Positions 24,817 through 32,640 are shown, counted from the stretch's first letter. The stretch is 64,000 nt of DNA from Lactococcus sp. S-13 (GCF_004210295.1 NZ_SDAK01000001.1:496001-560000), one strand, 5' to 3'. Notes: a model not told the origin generated them from the letters alone. Program-made: numbers and translations.

Positions 24817-25383
24817 TCACCACCTCATTTTCTTGTATTTTTTAATAAATCCAAATAAGCTGGCAGGATAGCCATTGATTGATTCATTCGAATTAACATC
24901 GTAATAAGTTACGCTCATCCGAGAAATGCTTTCGGACTTAATGCCAAGCTTATCTCCCATAGATACATCATATTGGAGCAGTTTTTTGACCCCCTCAACA
25001 ACGTCAGGCGGATAGGATATCTTAGTGATGAAAGCACTTTGGAAGCTGCCGTTAAACAGCGTTGCATCTTTGAGTTTAATCGTTTTATCGTTGATTTCTT
25101 CAATCACACACAAGCCATCATTGACCCCTATATCCTGATTCAATCCTGAGCCCGTCTGACTCCAAGTATTACTAATTTCAATCGTGTCATTAGGACGAAG
25201 ATAAGCTAGTGCTTCGTTAAATTCTAGCGTATCCTCGTTCGTGACTTTGAATTGATAGAAGCGGATGTTGAGATTTTGAAACTTATTATGAGTCAATGCT
25301 CGAATTGATTGTTCTAATCCATCTAATGCCGATTGGTCAATAGACGGATTTATTAACTGGGCGTCATCTAATGTAATGATCAT
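24817..25383 (-). CDS. Head-tail connector (adaptor) protein
   Basis: 188 residues: MIITLDDAQLINPSIDQSALDGLEQSIRALT (helical start, in two parts), a central beta insertion, and PPDVVEGVKKLLQYDVSMGDKLGIKSESIS near the end, which resembles SPP1 gp15/HK97 gp6-like adaptors. The ATG has a GAGGTG site. It follows the capsid gene directly and precedes head closure, the standard order. Confidence 0.78.
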   Translation of the reverse strand: MIITLDDAQLINPSIDQSALDGLEQSIRALTHNKFQNLNIRFYQFKVTNEDTLEFNEALAYLRPNDTIEISNTWSQTGSGLNQDIGVNDGLCVIEEINDKTIKLKDATLFNGSFQSAFITKISYPPDVVEGVKKLLQYDVSMGDKLGIKSESISRMSVTYYDVNSNESINGYPASLFGFIKKYKKMRW

Positions 25384-25397
25384 AATCTAACACCTCT

Positions 25398-25754
25398 CTA
25401 TTTTTTCATTGTCATCTCTACAACGCTAGACCATTCAGAACCGTAAGCGTTGACATTCAAATATTCAGCTTTTTCAGTTTCATCAGCACCTACACCAACT
25501 TCATCGAACGCTTGAACCCAATAGCGAAGAACATCGCCTGGTTGATGAGGTTGTAAATTAGATGGCGTGAAGCGATAACTTGGGTTTTCTGTGTAGTACA
25601 TGAAAATGGCTTTATGCGGATCAGATTCATTAGCTGGTGATGCATGGACGACATACGCCTTTGTCTTACCGGTAGAATCAGCATCCCAAGCTAAATCAAC
25701 TGCTCCTGTGCCATCTTCGTTACCCGTTACCCCTTGCGGTACAAGGGGGCGATT
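25398..25754 (-). CDS. Ig/FN3-like domain added to the major capsid protein by +1 frameshift
   Basis: 118 residues starting NRPLVPQGVTGNEDGTGAVD, containing VVHASPANESDPHKAIFMYY and ending SSVVEMTMKK. Beta-sandwich pattern (AVDLAWDADSTGKTKAYVV...DVLRYWVQAFDEVG). It is reached in the +1 frame from the capsid CCC-TAA stop and has no start site of its own outside the capsid gene, so it should appear as the tail of a 417-residue long capsid protein. Related to the tail extension over its length, best at ANExDPHKA. Probably displayed on the capsid surface for host-surface adhesion; that role is inferred. Confidence 0.87.
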   Translation of the reverse strand, partial: NRPLVPQGVTGNEDGTGAVDLAWDADSTGKTKAYVVHASPANESDPHKAIFMYYTENPSYRFTPSNLQPHQPGDVLRYWVQAFDEVGVGADETEKAEYLNVNAYGSEWSSVVEMTMKK

Positions 25755-25758
25755 AGGG
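25730..25758 (-). promoter_or_regulatory. +1 frameshift signal in the major capsid gene
   Basis: The zero frame ends AAA CCC TAA. Four bases after the stop a perfect 7-bp hairpin (CCCCTTG, TACCG, CAAGGGG; 25730-25748) follows. CCC to CCT slippage enters the open frame ending at 25398. Confidence 0.88.
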
Positions 25759-26652
25759 TTTGGCAGGAGCAGTTGCTTTAAGCACAGCTTTTTTATTGTC
25801 ATCAAGCATGAATTGGCCACCTTTAGCGTGGCCTTGCAAAGCTTTACCATCGAAGTCTTCGGAATCAATTGTACGAGCTGTTGCAATCCCAACAAAAGGA
25901 ATAGCCACTTGGTCAGCGGTGAAGTATGCGACTTCGCCAGAAACAAAGTATTTATCAGGAGTTTCTTCAAGTTTGAACCCTTTGTATTTTGGAACAGTGT
26001 TGTTATCAAGACTGACAGTTGCACCTTTTAGTGAGGTTGCATTAGTCAAATCAACAACAGCATTGTATAAATCCGGTGCAAGATAAGCTGTTTTATCTGC
26101 ATCAATTTCATTATTAGCAAATTTTTTAGAAGCTTCATTGAACAAAGTGTTGATATTATCTTGTGTGTAATCAGTTTTATCACCTTTTACCATTGCAAGA
26201 GTTTCGCTTGCATTGTCAGATAAGAATTTGCCGTTCTTTTGGTTCATGTAACGAACTTGCGCCACTGATTGGGCTTCTAAGCGGTCAGCGACTGCATCAT
26301 TAAGCCCTTTATTCACAGTAGAGATATCAATGCCTTCGTGAATCGCCATTTCATAGCTGAAATCAACGTCTGTATCAGCATAAATCACTTCAGTACGATT
26401 GCCAAAACGTGAAGAATTCCCTGTGCCGGTTCCAAATCCGACATTAGCATCTTTACTGTAAGTGCCAATTACAACAGGCGTTGCATTTGTTTTTACAGAA
26501 AAAGCCTTGGTTGTCGAAGTAATCCCGTCCATTGCTTGAATTGGTGCAAAAGCGCCTGAGAAAGCTGCTTTAGCATTAAATACCGCTTTTAGAATTCCTT
26601 TATACTGAGGTTCAAAGCGTTGAGCATCTTGTTGGTTGTTATTAGTTGTCAT
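25753..26652 (-). CDS. Major capsid protein (short form)
   Basis: 299 residues. HK97-fold-type features: an N-terminal arm, an E-loop-like Gly-rich stretch (NVGFGTGTGNSSRFGNRTEV, about residues 70-89), a spine-helix region (ISTVNKGLNDAVADRLEAQS) and A-domain beta strands to the end LKATAPAKP. It resembles the Cps capsid proteins of Listeria phage PSA and relatives. It follows scaffold-type genes. The stop is a shifty CCC-TAA, giving a predicted minor 417-residue form with a surface domain. Confidence 0.9.
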   Translation of the reverse strand: MTTNNNQQDAQRFEPQYKGILKAVFNAKAAFSGAFAPIQAMDGITSTTKAFSVKTNATPVVIGTYSKDANVGFGTGTGNSSRFGNRTEVIYADTDVDFSYEMAIHEGIDISTVNKGLNDAVADRLEAQSVAQVRYMNQKNGKFLSDNASETLAMVKGDKTDYTQDNINTLFNEASKKFANNEIDADKTAYLAPDLYNAVVDLTNATSLKGATVSLDNNTVPKYKGFKLEETPDKYFVSGEVAYFTADQVAIPFVGIATARTIDSEDFDGKALQGHAKGGQFMLDDNKKAVLKATAPAKP

Positions 26653-26667
26653 ATTTTTTTACCTTCC

Positions 26668-26913
26668 TTATTTTGCTGGTGGTGCATATTTTGCGACTTT
26701 ATCAGCGAATGGGTCAGGTTTCCCTTTATCATCTGCTGCTTCATCATTTTGTGGTTCAAGCTTTTTAAGTCCGTCTGTGAGGTCTTGTAAAGCTTTAACT
26801 ACATTTGCATCATCTTCGTTGTTAATTGCATCAGTAACGTCAGAAAGAAGCTTGTCAATCCCAGCGTCTTTCAATTCAGCAACCGTCACGGGTTGTTTTT
26901 CTTTGTCATCCAA
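26668..26913 (-). CDS. Small acidic scaffold-like protein
   Basis: 81 residues, acidic and helical (ELKDAGIDKLLSDVTDAINNEDDANVVKALQDL, in two parts), ending PDPFADKVAKYAPPAK. The ending strikingly resembles the scaffold protein's last residues (IDPFEEKMAKYTK) encoded just upstream. In scaffold proteins the C-terminus is the capsid-binding end, so this may be a second, short scaffold or a decoration/assembly factor. Not otherwise recognised. Confidence 0.65.
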   Translation of the reverse strand: MDDKEKQPVTVAELKDAGIDKLLSDVTDAINNEDDANVVKALQDLTDGLKKLEPQNDEAADDKGKPDPFADKVAKYAPPAK

Positions 26914-26925
26914 AGTTAATTCCTC

Positions 26926-27534
26926 CTATTTGGTGTATTTGGCCATTTTTTCCTCAAATGGATCAATGGTAATTTCTTTTCCATCTTTAGGAGCATTCCC
27001 TAAAGGTGTCCAATCGTTCTGTTTTTCTTCAACTACAGGCTCTTCAGGTTTGAAGTATTTAGGATAGCTTTCTTTCAACTCATTGAGCGTATCATCGAAA
27101 TTGGTAAACTCTCCATCTTCTCCAACTTCTAAATCTTCTCCACCCCGCATTTTATAGTTGAGAATATAGTCAATGTCATTAACACCAGCTTTAGTCAGCA
27201 TTTTTTCAAGCTTAGTAGTGCGCTTGATTGAGCTATTTTCGCTTGTCAGTGTTTCAACTTGACTTTGAAGTTCTTCAAGTTTTTCTAATTCAGATTGATT
27301 AGACTCTAAAGTTTTTTGAATCTCTTCAGCAGATGCTTCAAGTTCTGTGATGCGCTCATCACGTTCTTTAAGCTGTCCTTTGACTTCGTTGAGCTGTCCA
27401 ACAGCCTTTTGATAACGTTTCTCCAAGTTCTCTTCGCTTGCTAGGTAGAACTTATTTTCAGCCATTCCTGCAGTAATGGACGTCACTTGCTCATCCTCTA
27501 GTCCCAGAGATTTCAGATACTCTTCAAATGTCAT
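26926..27534 (-). CDS. Capsid scaffold protein (DUF4355-like)
   Basis: 202 residues from MTFEEYLKSLGLEDEQVTSI, chosen for the GGAGGAAG ribosome site. A central coiled coil (about residues 35-105: NEVKGQLKERDERITELEASAEEIQKTLESNQ in parts) is followed by TTKLEKMLTKAGVNDIDYILNYKM and a C-terminal DPFEEKMAKYTK. Coiled-coil rich proteins of about 200 residues directly before the capsid gene are scaffolds that shape the procapsid and are then removed. Confidence 0.82.
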   Translation of the reverse strand: MTFEEYLKSLGLEDEQVTSITAGMAENKFYLASEENLEKRYQKAVGQLNEVKGQLKERDERITELEASAEEIQKTLESNQSELEKLEELQSQVETLTSENSSIKRTTKLEKMLTKAGVNDIDYILNYKMRGGEDLEVGEDGEFTNFDDTLNELKESYPKYFKPEEPVVEEKQNDWTPLGNAPKDGKEITIDPFEEKMAKYTK

Positions 27535-27640
27535 TTTCTTCCTCCTCACACCTACGCTTTTTACAAGGTGGCATCTTGTAGTGCTTGCACTTTTTACGAC
27601 GTGTCTAGTCGAATTTGAACAGTTTTAAGCCATATTCAGG

Positions 27641-27651
27641 GCATAAGAAAA
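27641..27651. repeat. 11-bp direct repeat, left side of the DUF2829/Tad2 cassette
   Basis: GCATAAGAAAA, identical to 27973-27983. Each copy abuts a terminator hairpin. The pair brackets the DUF2829 gene and may mark the ends of an inserted cassette. Confidence 0.65.
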
Positions 27652-27673
27652 ACCCGCGGAATCCCAAGGGTTT
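27651..27673 (-). terminator. Terminator after the DUF2829/Tad2 gene
   Basis: Minus strand AAACCC ... GGGTT followed by TTTTC, six bases after the stop codon. It lies inside the structural operon, where terminators are unusual. Confidence 0.7.
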
Positions 27674-27678
27674 AAAAA

Positions 27679-27954
27679 TTATTTTTCTACAATTTGCCAA
27701 TCTTCAGCAAAGATATCTCCAATGCTTGGCACCCACATTGCGTGTGTTCCGTCAGAGTTTTTAATTTGTAAATATGGATGAACGATAAATAAATCACCTT
27801 CATTCAAATCCCATGCATCAGCAGTTTGTTTATTGCAGTTGATGCCTTGAGGATACCCCTTTTGCCTTACAACAAACATCCCACGGCCATTCCAGCCAGT
27901 GCGCAAGGCTTTTTTACCTTCTTTGATTAGCGGTAATACTTCTTCGAATTTCAT
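27679..27954 (-). CDS. DUF2829 protein, Tad2-type anti-Thoeris candidate
   Basis: 91 residues making one complete DUF2829 domain: MKFEEVLPLIKEGKKALRTGWNGRGMF (in two parts; the family pattern F.EAL..L..GK...R.GWNGKGM), HPYLQIKNSDGTHAMWVPSIGDIFAEDWQIVE near the C-terminus (pattern PY...K..DG....W..S..D.LAEDWE). DUF2829 proteins include Tad2 of phage SPO1, a homomultimer that sequesters the cyclic ADP-ribose-type signal of Thoeris defence. The gene lies between head morphogenesis and scaffold genes, flanked by two terminators and an 11-bp repeat, with a GGGAGGG ribosome site. The family is clear; anti-defence activity of this copy is inferred. Confidence 0.85.
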   Translation of the reverse strand: MKFEEVLPLIKEGKKALRTGWNGRGMFVVRQKGYPQGINCNKQTADAWDLNEGDLFIVHPYLQIKNSDGTHAMWVPSIGDIFAEDWQIVEK

Positions 27955-27972
27955 TATTTTGCCCTCCCTTGA

Positions 27973-27983
27973 GCATAAGAAAA
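27973..27983. repeat. 11-bp direct repeat, right side of the DUF2829/Tad2 cassette
   Basis: GCATAAGAAAA, the second copy of the repeat at 27641-27651, located just downstream (minus strand) of the hairpin at 27983-28006. Confidence 0.65.
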
Positions 27984-28006
27984 GCGCCTGTCTTGTGACA
28001 AACGCT
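27983..28006 (-). terminator. Terminator between the MuF-like gene and the DUF2829 gene
   Basis: AGCGTTTGTC / GACAGGCGCT, 10 bp with two G-U pairs and loop ACAA, followed by TTTTC on the minus strand. It abuts the stop of the head morphogenesis gene. Confidence 0.75.
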
Positions 28007-28939
28007 CTAGTTTTTATTTTTTATTTTCACCCATTCATCATAACTCTGCCATTTTCCGACTTTCCCAGTGATATTATTTCTCCGAACCGTTGGCATAATA
28101 CCGTGGACAATAGGGCGAGTGGTACATCGGCAGTTAATATCTTCACTTGGTACACCCACTTGATGTGGGCCTAATGCATCATATCCGCCAACTTGAAACA
28201 TCTTATCAACTTCTCGAATCTGTCCATCAACGTGCTGATGATCCTCACGAGTGCGGCCATCCAAAGTCGCTAGCCACATCTTCTTTAGGTCAATTCCTTT
28301 ATCTGTGGCTTCTTTGTAACCTTTTTGAGTAGAAATACTGCTCACTCGTCCGCTTTCGGTTCTGGCAATTCTAACAGCTCGCTTATAACTCGCTTGCGTT
28401 TCGGTTGAAATGTCTCTGGCAATATCCGCATAGTTTTTACCCATCATAAAACCACGAGAAATGGCATTATTTGAAGCTTTGGCCAACTGATTAACGCTAT
28501 CTCCCAAACGTTTTGAAAGTCGCTTACCTGCGACCGGTTGCTCCATAATTGTTTCTAAATAATGAGGGTCTAAAACATCAAAGTCAAGAAGAATATTATT
28601 GCTTTGTTCCAGCTCATACCACACGCTATTATATGCATCAGTCCCTTGCTTTAAGATATGGCCTTTAATGGATTGTTGAATATTTATCCCGGGCTCTCCA
28701 ACCAGTTCATTGATGACGTTAGCGACGTTTAATAATCGCTCAACTTGTAATTGGTCCGAAAAACTCATCTGGTCATAAAGCTCAAGCCAAGTTTTGAGTT
28801 GTGCTTTTAAATCCTTAAGGTATTTCCGGTAAAGATTTGACAGCTCATTACTGAGTTTTGCTAAATCTTTTTCAGAATCAGGCATTCCAGCTTTGAGCGC
28901 TTTTTTGAAGTTTTCTAATGCTTGCTTTTTTTCATCCAT
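28007..28939 (-). CDS. MuF-like head morphogenesis protein
   Basis: 310 residues. The N-terminal two thirds is helical; the C-terminal MuF domain shows ARTESGRVSSISTQKGYKEA (about residues 197-216), MWLATLDGRTREDHQHVDGQ and the closing Cys motif EDINCRCTTRPIV. It binds the portal and is packaged as a minor head protein, probably helping DNA ejection. Encoded between portal and scaffold as in SPP1-like heads. No toxin domain is fused to it. Confidence 0.9.
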   Translation of the reverse strand: MDEKKQALENFKKALKAGMPDSEKDLAKLSNELSNLYRKYLKDLKAQLKTWLELYDQMSFSDQLQVERLLNVANVINELVGEPGINIQQSIKGHILKQGTDAYNSVWYELEQSNNILLDFDVLDPHYLETIMEQPVAGKRLSKRLGDSVNQLAKASNNAISRGFMMGKNYADIARDISTETQASYKRAVRIARTESGRVSSISTQKGYKEATDKGIDLKKMWLATLDGRTREDHQHVDGQIREVDKMFQVGGYDALGPHQVGVPSEDINCRCTTRPIVHGIMPTVRRNNITGKVGKWQSYDEWVKIKNKN

Positions 28940-28944
28940 AGGTT

Positions 28945-30378
28945 TTATTCCTCTGGCGGTTCTGTACCTTGAGTCACATCTTTATAATCAGAAGTAGAAA
29001 GTTTTCCTTTCACTTCTTCCCAATCTAACTCAAACTCTTCGCAGATAAGCTGCAAGGTGTCATCATCGCCGATAACGGGAGCGGCCGCAAGTATCGCATT
29101 AACATTTGATACTTTAGTATCTGCTTTAGTCTTCTCGTTGGTTGCAAGGTCATTTTCATTCACCATCATTTCACGGGTGATTACAAACTCAACCTGATTG
29201 CTCGTGAAGGAAGTCCCGTTTTTTCGGTTGATGTCCGCAATAACTAAATCAAGCGACCACTTTAAGAAAGCTCTCAACCGAACCTCTGTCTTATTGGCTT
29301 TCATGTCTAGCCGTGTGTATCGTGACTTGATGACAACGTTCGTCACATTGCCATCACCGACTTGTGAGCTATCAAAACCGAATCCAAAACGATAAATGTT
29401 TTCACTGTCAATTTCCATCTTGGTCTTTCGACCTTCAACTGGAATATTGACAACTTTTACATCAACTCCACCATCATCTCCAACACCTACAACTTTTTTA
29501 TTCCGAAGATTAACCTGAAGCTTATCTAAAGAGTCTCCGTCAAATCCTCTAACCACATAAATGGCATCAGAGAAAGACTGTAAATTATTTGATAGGTAAG
29601 AGTTCATCAAGTCGTAGTCATCAATAAGCGCTTTGATTGGTTCTAAATCTGTTCGTTCCTGTTGGTTGTTCTGATAGCGATAGAGTGGGATTGTGTTGTA
29701 AGAGCGACCGCCAATCTCCTCTCCATTCGTTCCAAGAATATGAGGCTGCGAACCGATGAATTTATAATCATCTTTTTCGGAAGCTTCGAAAGTCATGACT
29801 TGTTTATCATCATAAAGTTCGGCAGTCTTGATAGTAACCACCTTGCCGTCTTTGAGAATGTCATTAGAATAATATCTTAAAACACGCTGAACAACGTTCA
29901 TATCATCGTAAATCGGAATGATTTTCAAACCATCCAGGACTTGAAACACAATAACATCTTGTGGAGTCGTCCGAGGATAGACGTATTCAAAGCCTTTTTG
30001 ACTTCCATTGGTTAGTAAATCATTTAAGAAAAGTTGGAAATCCTCGTCGTAATAATCCTTTAGATATTTAACCAATTGCTCGTCATCACATTCAATCTCA
30101 ACCGGATTCGATAAAAGATATTGAACTTTCTGGTCAATCAATTCATTCAAAAAAGCATTGGGAATTTTGATATTTGTAGCGTACTTGTCTTCTTTTAAAT
30201 TGTTATTATCGTCAATGTAAAAGATTCGATTGTCTAAAATGTCATGCTTATAATTATAATAATCAACGCCTTCTTTGGCACGCTTCTTTTTATCATCCTT
30301 CAAATCATTAGCAATCGCTCGCTTAATTCCACTTGCGATAGTAGAAGGGTCATTGCTTAGTAAAATGTTCGTAGCCAT
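28945..30378 (-). CDS. Portal protein (SPP1 gp6 type)
   Basis: 477 residues from MATNILLSNDPSTIASGIKRA; the ATG at 30378 overlaps the TerL stop (TAATG). Hallmarks: YYNYKHDILDNRIFY near residue 45, IPNAFLNELIDQKVQYLLSNPVEIE (in parts), the clip/stem region and the acidic C-terminus. It forms the dodecameric DNA channel at one capsid vertex and the docking site for terminase. Confidence 0.92.
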   Translation of the reverse strand: MATNILLSNDPSTIASGIKRAIANDLKDDKKKRAKEGVDYYNYKHDILDNRIFYIDDNNNLKEDKYATNIKIPNAFLNELIDQKVQYLLSNPVEIECDDEQLVKYLKDYYDEDFQLFLNDLLTNGSQKGFEYVYPRTTPQDVIVFQVLDGLKIIPIYDDMNVVQRVLRYYSNDILKDGKVVTIKTAELYDDKQVMTFEASEKDDYKFIGSQPHILGTNGEEIGGRSYNTIPLYRYQNNQQERTDLEPIKALIDDYDLMNSYLSNNLQSFSDAIYVVRGFDGDSLDKLQVNLRNKKVVGVGDDGGVDVKVVNIPVEGRKTKMEIDSENIYRFGFGFDSSQVGDGNVTNVVIKSRYTRLDMKANKTEVRLRAFLKWSLDLVIADINRKNGTSFTSNQVEFVITREMMVNENDLATNEKTKADTKVSNVNAILAAAPVIGDDDTLQLICEEFELDWEEVKGKLSTSDYKDVTQGTEPPEE

Positions 30379-31625
30379 TAAATCAACCAACCTCCTTTTT
30401 TAGTAGTTTGTCTAATTAAACTTGCTGCGCTATCGGGCGCGTCGTCGTGTTCAGCATTCTCAGTGTAGTCCAATACCTGAGCCATATAATCTGGATCAGT
30501 AGTATCTAACCATTGAATTTTTGACCACTCAGCACGCAAATAGGTAGCAATTTTAATGAATTTATTTTGTGACTCGTGATATTCTTTGACTGGGATACCA
30601 CGTTTTTTAATTTCTTTAGCAAGATAACCTTTATCCCCATTGTTTTCCACATGGATTGTCCCAAGCTTCAGTTCTTTGTGGATAAGTTCAATCTCATTCA
30701 AGCAATCGTCAACGTGCTTGTCCCATTTTTTGCCAAACATCACATTATCTTTCTTGGCAGTATACACCGTCGAGTCACTCCCGCCGTAAGCCGCATCAAT
30801 GTGTGCTGTTCCATTGGCTATTTTGCCAACGTCATCAATATAGGTTGGAGCGCTAAACATGGCATCTTTATCTGCAATATGTTTCAGTTCATAGTTAGCA
30901 GCAAATAAACTAGGAATCATGGCTTGCCTCAAATGCTCTAACTGTTCTTTACTAATCAATCCTGTTTCATAGCAATCATAGCGTTTGACGTTTGGCATCT
31001 TAGAGATTGCATCTTCCTTGTGCCAGGGAGTTCCTGTGTTAATGAAACGGCCACCACGATTTTTAACATTCTGCAGTTCCTGGTACTGGGTTTTTGTCCG
31101 CTCACGTTCTGCCCGGCTTACTCGGTCTTTCAGATTGACAATGTCATCGGTGATAACAATGTCCGCGTGCTTACCAGTTATGCTGGCACCAATCCCCAAA
31201 GCAAGGAGTTGAGAAGTCCCCTTGCTTGTTTTCTTGAGGTTTGTATCAATTTCTGTATTGGTAGCTTTTGTAAATTCAATACCAGATTCTACATCCCATA
31301 AGGCAATGGCAAAATCTTGGAAGATATTTGACTGCAATAACTTCTGAACCTGCACCACAATTTCCGTAACATCCGTGTCGGTCTTTCTCATGAAGATAAT
31401 CGCCTGATCAGGAAACATAACCAACAGAATCGCAATTGCAATCGAAAGACAAGTAGTTTTATATGACCCGCGATGAGCCAAGAGCGTTTCATCTTCCTCA
31501 GAAAACAAAAAAGACCTGATCCATTCATTGTGGATTTCTTCCAGGTCTTCAAAACCACACTCTATGCCGAATTGAATAGGATTATCTACCACTAAATCCA
31601 TATAGAAGTCGAAGTTATTATCCAT
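30378..31625 (-). CDS. Terminase large subunit
   Basis: 415 residues. ATPase: deviant Walker A AHRGSYKTTCLS (about residues 50-61) and Walker B DIVITDD (about 156-162). Nuclease: acidic clusters in HIDAAYGGSDSTVY (about 273) and EHDDAPDSAASLI near the end, plus VENNGDKGYLAKEI. It cuts concatemers and pumps DNA into the procapsid. Overlaps the small subunit gene by eight bases. Confidence 0.94.
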   Translation of the reverse strand: MDNNFDFYMDLVVDNPIQFGIECGFEDLEEIHNEWIRSFLFSEEDETLLAHRGSYKTTCLSIAIAILLVMFPDQAIIFMRKTDTDVTEIVVQVQKLLQSNIFQDFAIALWDVESGIEFTKATNTEIDTNLKKTSKGTSQLLALGIGASITGKHADIVITDDIVNLKDRVSRAERERTKTQYQELQNVKNRGGRFINTGTPWHKEDAISKMPNVKRYDCYETGLISKEQLEHLRQAMIPSLFAANYELKHIADKDAMFSAPTYIDDVGKIANGTAHIDAAYGGSDSTVYTAKKDNVMFGKKWDKHVDDCLNEIELIHKELKLGTIHVENNGDKGYLAKEIKKRGIPVKEYHESQNKFIKIATYLRAEWSKIQWLDTTDPDYMAQVLDYTENAEHDDAPDSAASLIRQTTKKGGWLI

Positions 31626-32025
31626 TTTTCAACCTCTCTTTAATCCGTTCTTGTATCTCCTGACTCCTTTGACTAATATTTATAGTACTAGTAACTTCTT
31701 GCTTTTCGACAATTGTCACACCCCCTAAGCCCAAAATCATTTTCCAAGCATCAAGCCTGACCCTTTCATTTTCTCCATGTCGTGCTAAATCAAGAATACC
31801 TGCAGCAGCTTCTCCCATATTGTCCGCAAGATATTTTTGGACTATTTCAGCGAAACTTTCTGTTAAACTATAATCATTTATGATTTTGGTTACTGTGGTT
31901 TGAGAAAGTGAAGCAAGCTTCGCAATTTCACGAACTGTTTTTCTTTCTACATTCCGCATGATCAATACGCTTGATATAATCTTTGGGTCCGTATAATATT
32001 TACTGTTCGCTCCATTTTGCTCCAT
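31618..32025 (-). CDS. Terminase small subunit
   Basis: 135 residues from MEQNGANSKYYTDPKIISSVLI, start chosen for TTGGAGG upstream. It has a helix-turn-helix (VREIAKLASLSQTTVTKIINDYS, about residues 31-53) for recognising packaging-site DNA and a helical C-terminus (ISQRSQEIQERIKERLKNG) for TerL contact. Its own DNA site is often in or near this gene. Confidence 0.85.
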   Translation of the reverse strand: MEQNGANSKYYTDPKIISSVLIMRNVERKTVREIAKLASLSQTTVTKIINDYSLTESFAEIVQKYLADNMGEAAAGILDLARHGENERVRLDAWKMILGLGGVTIVEKQEVTSTINISQRSQEIQERIKERLKNG

Positions 32026-32052
32026 ATTTCTTAACCTCCAATCATCGCAAAA

Positions 32053-32072
32053 AGCCGCCATTTCTGACGACT
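32053..32072 (-). terminator. Terminator upstream of the terminase genes
   Basis: AGTCGTC / GGCGGCT (G-U pairs allowed) followed by TTTTTGC on the minus strand, after the small gene at 32104 and just before the terS ribosome site. Confidence 0.6.
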
Positions 32073-32103
32073 TTTTTATTTTATTCTTTAAACAACTAAT
32101 ATT

Positions 32104-32385
32104 TTATCTTTTAAGAACCGTACTTTTTCCATCTTTTGTTGTAATTTTTAGTTTATTATTCTTATAACTAATCTTTTGGATATTTCGTGTAGGTATTGAA
32201 ATTCTACCCTCCATTCCTCTGGCAGAAGGGGATGAGAATACAGTCTCAGCTTTTAGATGTCCGCCACCTTCAGTTCTTGTCACAGCATGTTTTACAATTT
32301 TAAATCCATCTTTTCTAGCAGGACTTATCCCATTGCTACTAGTACTACTACTCGCTCCTTTCTCCAACAATAAAAGGCTGCCCAT
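32104..32385 (-). CDS. Small basic protein upstream of terminase, start uncertain
   Basis: Not recognised. The well-behaved part reads ISPARKDGFKIVKHAVTRTEGG and ends SYKNNKLKITTKDGKSTVLKR, a basic beta-rich domain of about 75 residues. The only in-frame ATG (32385, MGSLLLLEKGASSST) lies inside a terminator hairpin and has a poor ribosome site; GGAGAAAGGAG a little further on suggests a non-ATG start near 32340 or a damaged 5' end. The frame upstream of 32385 runs through tRNA-like sequence and is not coding. Confidence 0.4.
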   Translation of the reverse strand: MGSLLLLEKGASSSTSSNGISPARKDGFKIVKHAVTRTEGGGHLKAETVFSSPSARGMEGRISIPTRNIQKISYKNNKLKITTKDGKSTVLKR

Positions 32386-32394
32386 TGGGCAACC
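32376..32394 (-). terminator. Terminator after the tRNA region
   Basis: GGTTGCCC, AAT, GGGCAGCC (one G-U pair) followed by TTTTATT on the minus strand, 17 bases after the tRNA-like sequence. Confidence 0.75.
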
Positions 32395-32410
32395 TGTAAT
32401 AAAATAATAA

Positions 32411-32464
32411 TAGCAAGTCAGGGAATCGAACCCTGAGCGCCTACGTTCCCGTACCGTGCTTGCT
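32411..32464 (-). pseudogene. Truncated tRNA-like sequence
   Basis: 54 bases that keep an acceptor stem (AGCAAGC / ACTTGCT, 6 of 7 pairs), discriminator A and a perfect T-arm (CAGGG, TTCGATT, CCCTG) but have no D-arm or normal anticodon arm; in their place is a short hairpin TACG-GGAA-CGTA. It is either a decayed tRNA or a deliberately minimal tRNA mimic. No CCA is encoded. Confidence 0.6.
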
Positions 32465-32640
32465 ACTAGCATTAAGTATAAACTCGCCACTTGTTATTTA
32501 TACGTTAGTGATAAATAACTCCAAGCCTGCTATGTTTTAAATAACCCCGTTGTGAATGTAACGACAATCACTGTACAGTCGCAAGTTACCAAGCTGTTTT
32601 TATGGATTCAAACCATGGGAATATTATTATCAACCCATTA

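Noticed and set aside
32386-32490. N-terminal extension of the small basic protein upstream of terminase
   Set aside because: The frame runs through the tRNA-like stub and a terminator hairpin, so it cannot be normal coding sequence.
32521-32640. A third tRNA between the tRNA-Lys and the tRNA-like stub
   Set aside because: Only a T-arm-like ATGG-TTTGAAT-CCAT and a GTAAC/GTTAC hairpin can be drawn; no acceptor stem or anticodon arm forms.
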